From the NCBI RefSeq assembly GCF_014692675.1, contig NZ_JABFCZ010000009.1:1-64000 (forward strand): a DNA stretch of 64,000 nt. The letters run 5' to 3'. The translations under genes and the position numbers were made by a program. This document shows, piece by piece, positions 1-7,417 of the stretch. The stretch is from Roseibium aggregatum (lineage in GTDB: Bacteria; Pseudomonadota; Alphaproteobacteria; Rhizobiales; Stappiaceae). The notes under the pieces were generated by a model. The model was not told where the DNA came from. It ran no database searches and saw only the letters and a program-made list of their open reading frames with translations. Numbering within the stretch: position 1 is the stretch's first letter; the number at the start of each line of letters is the position of its first letter.

Positions 1-202
1 ATTATGAGGACCAGACTGCGCGGATCTCCATCTTGGCCGGGGCTCGACCCCGAGACCGGATACGTTGACGCAGACTGAACAGAGCAATCTTCAAATTACC
101 CCTTGCAGACGGGGCGGGCCATACGTTTCAAATTGGTTGAACGCTTGAACCCATTCCGGCCTCAATCCGGCTTCACCAGCCCTGTCCGCGCAGGAGAAAC
201 CG

Positions 203-1207
203 ATGACCACGCCACACCAGTCCGGCAAAAAGACATCGCACGGCCACCATTCCGGACAGGGCCATGCCGGTCACGGCCACCGCGGCGGGCATGGCCATAG
301 CCACCAAGGCGGAGATGGTCACGGCCATTCCCATGCGCCCGACGTGAATGACAAGAACGCCCGCGCGGTGGCCATTGCCGGGCTTCTGATCCTGTCCTTC
401 ATGTTCGCGGAGCTGATCGGCGGCTACCTGTCCGGGTCCCTGGCGCTGATGGCGGATGCCCTGCATATGGTGACCGATGCGGCCTCGCTCGGCCTGGCCT
501 GGTGGGCGTTCCAGCAGACGAAGAAACCGCCCACTGCGTCTCTGAGCTACGGCCGGCACCGGCTGCCGGTGCTGATCGCCTTCGCCAATGCGATCTTCCT
601 TCTGATCGTCACCGGCTGGATCTGCGTGGAAGCGGTCGGGCGGTTCATCACCCCGGAAAAGGTGCTGGCCGGTCCCATGATGGTCATCGCCATCATCGGT
701 CTTCTGGTCAACATCGCCGCGTTCTTCGTGCTCCGCCAGGGCGGTGACGATTCCCTCAATATCCGGTCCGCGATCCTGCATGTGCTGGGCGACCTGCTCG
801 GATCGGTGGCAGCGATCGCCGCGGCGGCGGTGATCGCCGTCACCGGCTGGTATCCGATCGATCCGATCCTGTCGGTCTTCGTCGCCCTCCTGATCGTGCG
901 TTCCGCAATCGCCATCCTGCGCCAGTCCGGCCACATTCGGCTGGAAGGCACGCCGGAGGAGATCGACTGCCGGGAAATCATCGACGATCTGACCGTGAAA
1001 ATCCCGGACTTGCTCGAGATCCATCACGTTCACATCTGGGCGCTTGCCGAAGGTCGCCTCAACGCCACGCTGCACGCACGCGTCCGTTCTGCCGATGACG
1101 TCCCGCGCATCACGGCTGCCATTCGCGAGGAACTTTCCAGCAGTCACGGGATCGGCCACGCGACCATCGAATGCGAAATCGAAGAAGCGGTTTCCGCGGA
1201 CGCCTAG
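203..1207 (+). CDS. Cation diffusion facilitator (CDF) metal efflux protein
   Basis: Predicted inner-membrane proton/metal antiporter of the CDF family, exporting Zn, Co, Cd or similar divalent cations from the cytoplasm. The 334-aa product begins with a very histidine- and glycine-rich cytoplasmic tail (residues about 5-44), followed by six membrane segments. HxxxD metal-site motifs are visible (DALHMVTD near residue 90 and HVLGD near 198), and a C-terminal cytoplasmic domain contains HHVHIW. AGGAG lies 6 bases before the ATG. Family membership is clear; the metal specificity cannot be read from the sequence. No regulator of obvious metal type is adjacent. The histidine tail is typical of zinc transporters, so zinc is the first guess. 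Confidence 0.93.
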   Translation: MTTPHQSGKKTSHGHHSGQGHAGHGHRGGHGHSHQGGDGHGHSHAPDVNDKNARAVAIAGLLILSFMFAELIGGYLSGSLALMADALHMVTDAASLGLAWWAFQQTKKPPTASLSYGRHRLPVLIAFANAIFLLIVTGWICVEAVGRFITPEKVLAGPMMVIAIIGLLVNIAAFFVLRQGGDDSLNIRSAILHVLGDLLGSVAAIAAAAVIAVTGWYPIDPILSVFVALLIVRSAIAILRQSGHIRLEGTPEEIDCREIIDDLTVKIPDLLEIHHVHIWALAEGRLNATLHARVRSADDVPRITAAIREELSSSHGIGHATIECEIEEAVSADA

Positions 1208-1285
1208 TCGCTTCGAGGAATTGTCAGCCCGATCCCGGCCATGCCCTAATTGCCGGATGGAATCAGCCCGGGGGAATTTGCACTC

Positions 1286-1951
1286 ATGAAATTGTGGCAC
1301 TGCTACAACGCACGGTCCCTGGGCCCGCTCTGGGCGCTGGAGGAACTGGGTCTTGATTACGACATCGAGACCCTGCCTTTTCCGCCCCGGGTCTTTCAGC
1401 GCGACTATCTTGAGATAAACCCGCTAGGAACGGTGCCTTATTTTACCGACGGCGATATCAGCATGACGGAATCGACCGCCATCTGCGTCTACCTGATCGA
1501 AAAATACGGGCGAAACGACCTTGGGCTTGCGACCAACCACCCGGACTACGCCGACTACCTGAACTGGCTGTTCCAGAGCGATGCCACGCTGACCTTCCCG
1601 CAGGCGCTGGTGTTCCGCTACTCGTGCCTCGAACCGGAGGACCGCCGCCAGCCGCAGGTGGTGTCCGATTACGCCAAGTGGTTCCTCGCCCGGCTGAAGC
1701 GGCTGAACACCCATCTGGAGACAAGAGATTATCTGTGCGACGGCCGCTTCACCATCGCCGACATCGCCGTCGGCTATGCGCTCCACTTCGGCGAAATCAT
1801 CGGCTTCTTCGATTATTACACCCCGCAGGTTCAGGCCTATCTGAAACGGCTGCAGGAACGGGACGCCTTCAAACGCGCGCTGATGGTGGCCAAGGACCTC
1901 GACCCGTTCAAGGGTTTCACACCGGATCTTGCGCCTTATCTGGCGACCTGA
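1286..1951 (+). CDS. Glutathione S-transferase family protein
   Basis: A 221-aa glutathione transferase-like protein. The N-terminal thioredoxin-like half starts MKLWHCYNARSLGPLWALEE and carries the family proline (GTVPYF) and the glutathione gamma-glutamyl contact (MTESTAIC, residues about 60-67). The C-terminal helical half contains the N-capping-box-like FTIADIAVGYAL. An upstream in-frame ATG at 1250 exists, but family alignment starts at MKLWHC, so 1286 is preferred. It lies 78 bases after the CDF gene on the same strand and stands alone functionally. The substrate is unknown; it could detoxify electrophiles or act as an isomerase-type GST. Confidence 0.88.
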   Translation: MKLWHCYNARSLGPLWALEELGLDYDIETLPFPPRVFQRDYLEINPLGTVPYFTDGDISMTESTAICVYLIEKYGRNDLGLATNHPDYADYLNWLFQSDATLTFPQALVFRYSCLEPEDRRQPQVVSDYAKWFLARLKRLNTHLETRDYLCDGRFTIADIAVGYALHFGEIIGFFDYYTPQVQAYLKRLQERDAFKRALMVAKDLDPFKGFTPDLAPYLAT

Positions 1952-1964
1952 AAGGAGCGATTAT

Positions 1965-2699
1965 CTAGCCGTCGTCCCGCGGAACGCGCCTCAGGTCGGC
2001 GAGTTTGCGGGTATAGGCGGCAAGCTGGTCGAGCTTGTGCTGCGCGGTCACGGCATCCCGGGCTTCCAGCGCATCGGTCATCGCCTTGTGCAGGTCGGCG
2101 ATGCTTTCCCGGTCGCGCAGGCGGTAGACCAGCATGTTCATCAGCGGCTGCATCGCCTCGACCGCGCCGGAGACCTGGAAACCGAGCAGCGGGTTTCCGC
2201 TGGCACGCGCAACGACGGAATGAAAGCGCACGTCCGAGGCGCAGAAATCCTCGTCGCTCAGGTCCTTGTCCCGCTGCTTGTAGACTTCCGCGCGAAGAGC
2301 GGCCAGGTCGTCGGCCGTCCGGCGCTGCGCCGCCAGCGGCAGGCAGGAGGCTTCCATCGTGAAGCGCGCCTCGATAGCGTCTTCCAGGGGAATGTCGTTC
2401 ATGCCGATCAGGAGCCGGCAGGTGGAGACGAGATCGTCCTGCGCCTCGTCCCAGGTGATCCGGTTGACGAAGGCGCCGCCGGCCGCGCCGCGCTCGGAGC
2501 GGATCAGGTTCTGGGCGGCGAGCCGTTTCAGCGCCTCGCGCACCGTTGCCCGCGACACACCGAACCGGTCTGCGAGTTCCGTCTCGCTCGGCAGCTTTTC
2601 CTCGACGGCCAGATGGCCGTCGACGATGGCCTTTCGGATGGCATTGGCGATTTGGGTCGACAATCCTTCCTTCCGGATTGCCTGATATTCGATCGCCAA
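1965..2699 (-). CDS. GntR/FadR-family transcriptional regulator
   Basis: A 244-aa regulator with an N-terminal winged helix-turn-helix (about residues 9-75, containing LPSETELADRFGVSRATVRE) and a C-terminal all-helical FCD ligand-binding domain. This marks the FadR subfamily of GntR regulators, which usually sense organic acids or acyl compounds. The start is taken as TTG at 2697-2699, because a perfect AGGAGG (2705-2710) sits 5 bases before it. An ATG start further upstream would run into the operator. It is divergent from the DUF2182-DUF1326-AcuI genes, with a palindromic operator between them, so it probably controls them and itself. The effector is unknown. Confidence 0.9.
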   Translation of the reverse strand: MAIEYQAIRKEGLSTQIANAIRKAIVDGHLAVEEKLPSETELADRFGVSRATVREALKRLAAQNLIRSERGAAGGAFVNRITWDEAQDDLVSTCRLLIGMNDIPLEDAIEARFTMEASCLPLAAQRRTADDLAALRAEVYKQRDKDLSDEDFCASDVRFHSVVARASGNPLLGFQVSGAVEAMQPLMNMLVYRLRDRESIADLHKAMTDALEARDAVTAQHKLDQLAAYTRKLADLRRVPRDDG

Positions 2700-2803
2700 T
2701 TGCACCTCCTTAGCCGTTCCTGAAAAGCGTCCGGAACACATGGGTGCCGGATGGTCTTCGCAAGGGTAAGAAGGCCGGGCGTCAACGTCAATGCGAAACA
2801 ATC

Positions 2804-2818
2804 AATTGTCTGACAATT
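2804..2818. promoter_or_regulatory. Palindromic GntR-type operator
   Basis: AATTGTC-T-GACAATT is a perfect 7-1-7 inverted repeat. It lies between the divergent GntR/FadR gene and the DUF2182 gene and is followed by a related half site (AATTGTTTGAC). FadR-subfamily operators are short A/T-flanked palindromes of this shape. The adjacent regulator makes autoregulation and control of 2883-5351 likely (inference). Confidence 0.7.
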
Positions 2819-2882
2819 AATTGTTTGACTTTTATCTCCTTCCGGATCAGCCTCACCGGAAACGAAAAACGGGAGGAGACAC

Positions 2883-3686
2883 ATGGGCTTGAGCGCGGGC
2901 CTGATATCCAGTCGCGAATTGGGCCGCCAGCTGGTCTGGGGCTTCTTTTTCGCCAGTATCCTGGCCGCCTGGGGCCTTCTGTTCGCCATGCAGCCCGGCC
3001 TCGACCTGCCTGCCGGCTGGCAGGATCTCGGCCCGGATTACCTCGCCTCCCTGTGCCGGGGGAATGCGGGAACGGCCGGATATATGCCTGTCCTGGCCAT
3101 GTGGGCTCTCATGGCGCTGGCGATGATGGCCCCGACCACCGTTCCCGCGCTGAAGACCTATACCGATCTCGGCCATGCAGGTGCGGCGTCCGCGTCCGGC
3201 CTTGCCGCGCTCATTGCCGGTTATCTCGCCGTCTGGCTCGGCTTTTCGGCCGCCGGTGCTGCGGCCCAGGTGCTGCTGTCCGGCTTCGGCCTGATCGATC
3301 CGCTGGGGCGAAGCACGGCAACCTTTTTGAACGCAGCGCTTCTGGCAACCGCCGGCGCCTATCAGTTCAGCCGTTTGAAACAGGCCTGCCTCAACAGCTG
3401 CCAGAGCCCGATGATGTTCTTCATGGCCCATTGGCGGCCGGGCGCCGCGGGCGCTTTCCGCATGGGCCTCAAACTCGGCGCCGTCTGCCTCGGCTGCTGC
3501 TGGGCGCTGATGCTGCTGGCCTTCGTCGCCGGCACCATGAACCTGGCCTTCATGGGCCTCGCCATGGCGCTGATGACAATGGAGAAAATGCCCGTTATCG
3601 GGCGCACCCTCACGGTCCCCGTCGGCATCGCGCTTCTCGCGGGCGCGGCGGCAACCATTTTTATCGCACTAACGACAACGAACTGA
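2883..3686 (+). CDS. DUF2182 integral membrane protein
   Basis: A 267-aa hydrophobic protein matching the DUF2182 family (predicted metal-binding integral membrane protein; no established role known to me). Several membrane segments are visible: residues about 18-38, 68-88, 98-122, 140-160, 195-215 and 240-262. Between them is the family core with MWALMALAMMAPT and a loop with cysteines (QACLNSCQSPMMFF). GGGAGGAG precedes the ATG. It sits 14 bases before a DUF1326 gene, a pairing seen repeatedly in proteobacteria, and under a divergent GntR regulator. The clustered Met, Cys and His residues fit metal handling, but this is inference. Confidence 0.85.
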   Translation: MGLSAGLISSRELGRQLVWGFFFASILAAWGLLFAMQPGLDLPAGWQDLGPDYLASLCRGNAGTAGYMPVLAMWALMALAMMAPTTVPALKTYTDLGHAGAASASGLAALIAGYLAVWLGFSAAGAAAQVLLSGFGLIDPLGRSTATFLNAALLATAGAYQFSRLKQACLNSCQSPMMFFMAHWRPGAAGAFRMGLKLGAVCLGCCWALMLLAFVAGTMNLAFMGLAMALMTMEKMPVIGRTLTVPVGIALLAGAAATIFIALTTTN

Positions 3687-3700
3687 AAGGGAGAGGCGCC

Positions 3701-4327
3701 ATGAGCGGATGGGCCATAAAGGGCGAATTGATTCTCAACTGCAATTGCACGGTCTTCTGTCCGTGCGTCGTCTCGCTCGGAAAGCACCCTCCCACCGAGG
3801 GCTACTGCCAGGCCTGGGCCGGGGTTCGCATCGACACCGGCCACTACGAGGGCGAAGACCTCTCCGGCCTGAATGTCGGCCTTGTCCTGGAGATCCCCGG
3901 GCTTATGGCCCGCGGCAACTGGAAGGCGGCCGCCTATATCGACGAACGCGCCTCCGATGCTGCCTATGACGGGCTCCTGAAGATCTTTTCCGGCCAGGCC
4001 CGTGGTACCACCGGTCTCTTCCGGGTGCTGGTCAGCGAATTTTTGGGGGCTGAACGTGCGCCCGTTTCCTATACCATGGAGGGCCGGAAGCGCCGGCTGA
4101 TCGTCGGCAAGGCGATCAAGGGCGAAGTCGAACCGATTTCAGGCACGAGGCCGGACGAGGAAGTCGTGGTGACCAATACCGAATACTGGATGGGTCCGGA
4201 CATCACGGTCGCAACCGCCAACCAGGGCCGGGTCCGCGCCTATGGCCGGGTCTGGGACTTCGACGGCCGAAGTGCGGAAATCTGCCAGATCGACTGGTCC
4301 GGTCCGTCCGCCGAAATCGCCGCATGA
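3701..4327 (+). CDS. DUF1326 domain protein
   Basis: A 208-aa soluble protein of the DUF1326 family. Near the N-terminus it carries a dense cysteine motif CNCTVFCPC (CxCx3CxC, residues about 13-21), suited to metal or redox chemistry. The rest looks like a beta-rich single domain ending QIDWSGPSAEIAA. There is no signal peptide, so it is probably cytoplasmic. It follows DUF2182 by 14 bases and precedes an AcuI-type reductase by 31 bases, forming a probable operon under the GntR operator. No function is established that I know of; a metal-loading or redox partner for the DUF2182 membrane protein is a hypothesis. Confidence 0.85.
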   Translation: MSGWAIKGELILNCNCTVFCPCVVSLGKHPPTEGYCQAWAGVRIDTGHYEGEDLSGLNVGLVLEIPGLMARGNWKAAAYIDERASDAAYDGLLKIFSGQARGTTGLFRVLVSEFLGAERAPVSYTMEGRKRRLIVGKAIKGEVEPISGTRPDEEVVVTNTEYWMGPDITVATANQGRVRAYGRVWDFDGRSAEICQIDWSGPSAEIAA

Positions 4328-4358
4328 CCGAAAACCGAACCGAAAAGGAGATTGCCGA

Positions 4359-5351
4359 ATGACCTTCAAGGCGTTGCTCGTTGAAAAGGACGATGAGGGC
4401 AAGACCAGCGCGTCCGTTCAGGACCTGGACGACAGCCGGCTTCCCGACGGAGACGTGACCGTCGCCGTGGACTATTCCACGGTGAACTACAAGGACGGTC
4501 TGTGCATCGGCCCGGGCGGCGGCCTTGTGCGCACCTATCCGCATGTGCCCGGCATCGACTTTGCCGGCACGGTCGAGACGTCAAGCGATGATCGCTACAA
4601 GCCCGGCGACAAGGTGGTCCTGACCGGCTGGCGGGTCGGCGAGGTCTGGTGGGGCGGTTATGCCCAGAAGGCCTGCGTCAAGGCCGACTGGCTGGTTCCC
4701 CTGCCGAGTGGACTGTCGACGAGGGACGCCATGGCGATCGGCACGGCCGGCTTCACCGCCATGCTCGCGGTCATGGCTCTGGAAGACCACGGACTGAAGC
4801 CGGGCAACGGACCGGTGCTGGTCACGGGAGCGGCCGGCGGCGTCGGTTCCGTGGCAACGGCCATCCTGGCCAATCTCGGCTACGAGGTTGCCGCCGTCAC
4901 CGGCCGGCCGGAAACCGAAGACTACCTGAAGTCGCTCGGCGCCACGCAGATCGTGGCGCGGACTGAGATCAACGAAACGGTCAAGCGGCCGCTGGAAAGC
5001 GAGACCTGGGCCGGCTGCATCGATGCGGTCGGCGGACCGATGCTTGCCCGTGTGCTCGGCCAGATGAAATACGGCGCTTCGGTCGCAGCCGTCGGTCTCG
5101 CGGGCGGCGCAAGCCTGCCGGCGACCGTCATCCCGTTCATCCTGCGCGGCGTCAACCTGCTCGGCATCGACAGCGTGATGCGGCCCCATGAGGACCGGAT
5201 CCGCGCCTGGACCCGTCTGGCAAGCGACCTGCCCATGGAAAAGCTTCATGCCATGATCCAGCCGGCAACGCTTTCGGATCTGCCCGAGCTGGGCGCCGCG
5301 ATCCTGAAAGGCCAGGTCAAGGGCCGAGTCGTCGTCGACGTGAACGCCTGA
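4359..5351 (+). CDS. acuI: MDR-family NADPH oxidoreductase, AcuI/YhdH type (acrylyl-CoA reductase-like)
   Basis: A 330-aa zinc-free medium-chain dehydrogenase/reductase. The N-terminal GroES-like domain (VNYKDGLCIGPGG, HVPGIDFAGTV) and the nucleotide-binding fold (VTGAAGGVGSVA, residues about 150-161) match the YhdH/AcuI group. Members reduce acryloyl-CoA to propionyl-CoA with NADPH, including in DMSP breakdown and propionate-forming routes in marine alphaproteobacteria. The start ATG has AAGGAG 8 bases upstream. It is the third gene after the GntR operator. No dmd or prp genes are adjacent, so the exact substrate is uncertain. Confidence 0.82.
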   Translation: MTFKALLVEKDDEGKTSASVQDLDDSRLPDGDVTVAVDYSTVNYKDGLCIGPGGGLVRTYPHVPGIDFAGTVETSSDDRYKPGDKVVLTGWRVGEVWWGGYAQKACVKADWLVPLPSGLSTRDAMAIGTAGFTAMLAVMALEDHGLKPGNGPVLVTGAAGGVGSVATAILANLGYEVAAVTGRPETEDYLKSLGATQIVARTEINETVKRPLESETWAGCIDAVGGPMLARVLGQMKYGASVAAVGLAGGASLPATVIPFILRGVNLLGIDSVMRPHEDRIRAWTRLASDLPMEKLHAMIQPATLSDLPELGAAILKGQVKGRVVVDVNA

Positions 5352-5404
5352 AATTAGGCGTTCAAAGGACAAGAGAACAGCTGACAAAGTTCCCTCTCTC
5401 AATA

Positions 5405-5537
5405 GTCACCCCGGCCAAGCGATAGCGCGAGCCGGGGCCGGGGAGGCAGAGGCCTTATGAATTTCGCCGGGGTGTTCCAATATAGAGACCCCGGCTCGCC
5501 GGTCCCGGGTCTCACTGACGTTCGCCCGGGATGACCA
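5405..5537. repeat. Palindromic intergenic repeat element
   Basis: Non-coding stretch with nested inverted repeats. CACCCCGGC (5407-5415) pairs with GCCGGGGTG (5466-5474), and GCGAGCCGGGG (5427-5437) pairs with CCCCGGCTCGC (5489-5499). The ends (GTCACCCCGG and CCCGGGATGAC) are also roughly complementary. This composition resembles dispersed intergenic palindromic elements of Rhizobiales. Only one full copy was noticed in the window, so the dispersed nature is inferred. Confidence 0.6.
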
Positions 5538-5561
5538 AATTGGAGTTTGTCATCAAGCTGG

Positions 5562-5591
5562 CAAACGGCCGCCGGACAACCCGGCGGCCGT
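5562..5591 (-). terminator. Hairpin terminator after trkH
   Basis: On the minus strand ACGGCCGCCGG pairs with CCGGCGGCCGT around a 5-base loop, followed by TTTG, directly after the TrkH stop codon. Confidence 0.7.
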
Positions 5592-5592
5592 C

Positions 5593-7035
5593 TTACCGTT
5601 CCATCCAGAAATCCGGGGTCAGGATGACGATGCCGGCGATGATCTCAAGCCGGCCGAGGATCATCTGGATCGCCAGCAGCCATTTCGCCGTATCCGACAG
5701 GCTCTGGAAGTTGCCGGCCGGGCCGATGATCTCGCCGACGCCGGGACCCACATTGGCAAGGGCCGTGATCGATGCGCTGAGCGCCGTTTCCAGGTCCATC
5801 CCCAGCAGGCTATAGATGGCGGCAAAGGCCGCAAAGGTTCCCGCGTAGAGAATGCTGAACACCAGGACGCCCTCGATCACCGAACTGCCGATCGGCTTGC
5901 CGGAATAACGGGTGTTGACCACCCGGTGCGGATGGATCATTCGCCTGAGCAGCGTGTGGATGAAGTTCAGCAACACCGCGATGCGGAACATCTTGAAGCC
6001 GCCGGCCGTCGATCCGCTGCACCCGCCGAGGAATGTCAGCAGGAAAAACATGGAAATGAAGAACGGGCCCCATTTGAGGTAATCGTCGGTGGCATATCCC
6101 GTCGTCGTCACCACCGAGACCACGTGAAACACGGAGTCCGTGAACAGGGCCAGCGGCGCACCGTCGTTTGTGGAGCGAAGGGTCAGGAAAACGGCGAAGC
6201 TTGCGACGGTGATAGTGCCGAGAAAATAGACGATCTGCGACGTATCCTCGAGCGGCTTGCGCTCGAAAAACCGGATCAGAACCAGGAACGGCACGCTCGA
6301 GGCGCACATGAAGATGATCGCCACCCAGTAGACCGCGATATTGTGGAACTGGCCGAAGGACAGGTCCGAGGTCGAGTAGCCGCCGGTCGAAACCGTGGTC
6401 ATCGCGTGGTTGATCGCCTGGAAGGCGGTCATGCCGCACAGGAAATAGAGCAGCGTGCAGCTCAGCGTCAGACCCGCATAAAGGATCAGCAGACGGGCCA
6501 GGAACGGCTCGATCCGCCCGTAAGGCTTGGACGCGTTCTCCGACGATTCAATGGCGAACAGCTGGCTTCCGCCGACCCGCAGGCCGGGCAGCAGCCAGAT
6601 GCCGATGACCACGATGCCGATGCCGCCGATCCACTGCATCAGCGACCGCCACAAAAGGATGCCCGGCGGCATGTTGTCCAGGCCGGTCAGGATGGTGGAC
6701 CCGGTGGTCGTCAGCCCGGAGGCCGCCTCGAAAAAGGCGTCGGCGAAGGAAATGTTCAGCCCGCTGCCATAAAGCGGAATGGCGCCGGCGATCGAAAAGG
6801 CGAGCCAGGCGGCATTCACGAACAAAAGGGTTTCCCGCGACCGGTAGGTGAATTTCCGCCCCGCAAGGGCCGCGACCGTCAGGGCGCCGACACAGGCGAT
6901 CATGAGCGCGGAGGCCAGGAACACGACCCAGTCCGGATTACCCGCCACGAGATCCGCGGTGGCCGGAATGAGCATGAATCCCGCAATCAGGATCAGAAGC
7001 CGGCCGATGGGAAGCGCAATCGCGCGATAGTCCAT
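5593..7035 (-). CDS. trkH: TrkH-family potassium uptake transporter
   Basis: A 480-aa multi-pass inner-membrane protein of the TrkH/KtrB family, the K+-conducting subunit that usually works with the cytoplasmic NAD-binding subunit TrkA. The four pore-loop repeats are recognisable by their glycine-rich filters: EAASGLTTTGSTIL, MTTVSTGGYSTSD, VSVVTTTGYATDD and ITALANVGPGVG. The chosen start MDYRAIALPIG (ATG ending at 7035) removes an implausible arginine-rich leader. No trkA is in the window, so the partner must be encoded elsewhere. It is followed by a strong hairpin and is divergent from ffh. Confidence 0.93.
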   Translation of the reverse strand: MDYRAIALPIGRLLILIAGFMLIPATADLVAGNPDWVVFLASALMIACVGALTVAALAGRKFTYRSRETLLFVNAAWLAFSIAGAIPLYGSGLNISFADAFFEAASGLTTTGSTILTGLDNMPPGILLWRSLMQWIGGIGIVVIGIWLLPGLRVGGSQLFAIESSENASKPYGRIEPFLARLLILYAGLTLSCTLLYFLCGMTAFQAINHAMTTVSTGGYSTSDLSFGQFHNIAVYWVAIIFMCASSVPFLVLIRFFERKPLEDTSQIVYFLGTITVASFAVFLTLRSTNDGAPLALFTDSVFHVVSVVTTTGYATDDYLKWGPFFISMFFLLTFLGGCSGSTAGGFKMFRIAVLLNFIHTLLRRMIHPHRVVNTRYSGKPIGSSVIEGVLVFSILYAGTFAAFAAIYSLLGMDLETALSASITALANVGPGVGEIIGPAGNFQSLSDTAKWLLAIQMILGRLEIIAGIVILTPDFWMER

Positions 7036-7417
7036 ATCAAGTACCCTGCGGAGCCTCGTGATTACCCGCAACAGCGGAACAGACGACACCGGATGACTGC
7101 GATCTACTCCCTATAAAGGAAGATTCCGGTTAGACATACCCGCAAACCGGAGCGCCGGGCAATCTGGCCCTTTTCCTTGACTCTCGCGCCCGATTGCTTC
7201 ATAGAGCGCCAACTCCATATGAGTGACTGACATTTCGATCCGCCGACCGGGACCCGCAAAGGTGTAAAGAGATCCCGGAGGTTCACATCCGACAGCGCGA
7301 TGCGCCCTCGGGTGTCAAACTGCTTTGCGCGGATCCCGAACTGCTTTGCGCAGATCAATGTTAGTCCCCATATGGTCGGGAGATCCTCCCGAAACCTGAA
7401 ATGCCAAGGACCAGTTA
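7036..7417. other. Divergent trkH-ffh intergenic region with direct repeat
   Basis: 382 non-coding bases. TTGACT at 7177-7182, then 17 bases and CATAGA, is a weak sigma-70-like promoter candidate pointing to ffh. An 18-base direct repeat (AACTGCTTTGCGCGGATC at 7318-7335 and the same with one change at 7339-7356, period 21) lies about 60-100 bases before ffh. AAGGA 7 bases before the ATG is the ffh ribosome-binding site. Confidence 0.4.

Noticed and set aside
1-202. Possible tail of an upstream gene before the CDF gene
   Set aside because: Two frames stay open for the first 60-80 bases, but there is nothing to choose between them and no recognisable C-terminus.
5926-7116. Plus-strand frame opposite trkH
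   Set aside because: Highly charged, repetitive translation with no domain; the minus strand encodes intact TrkH.
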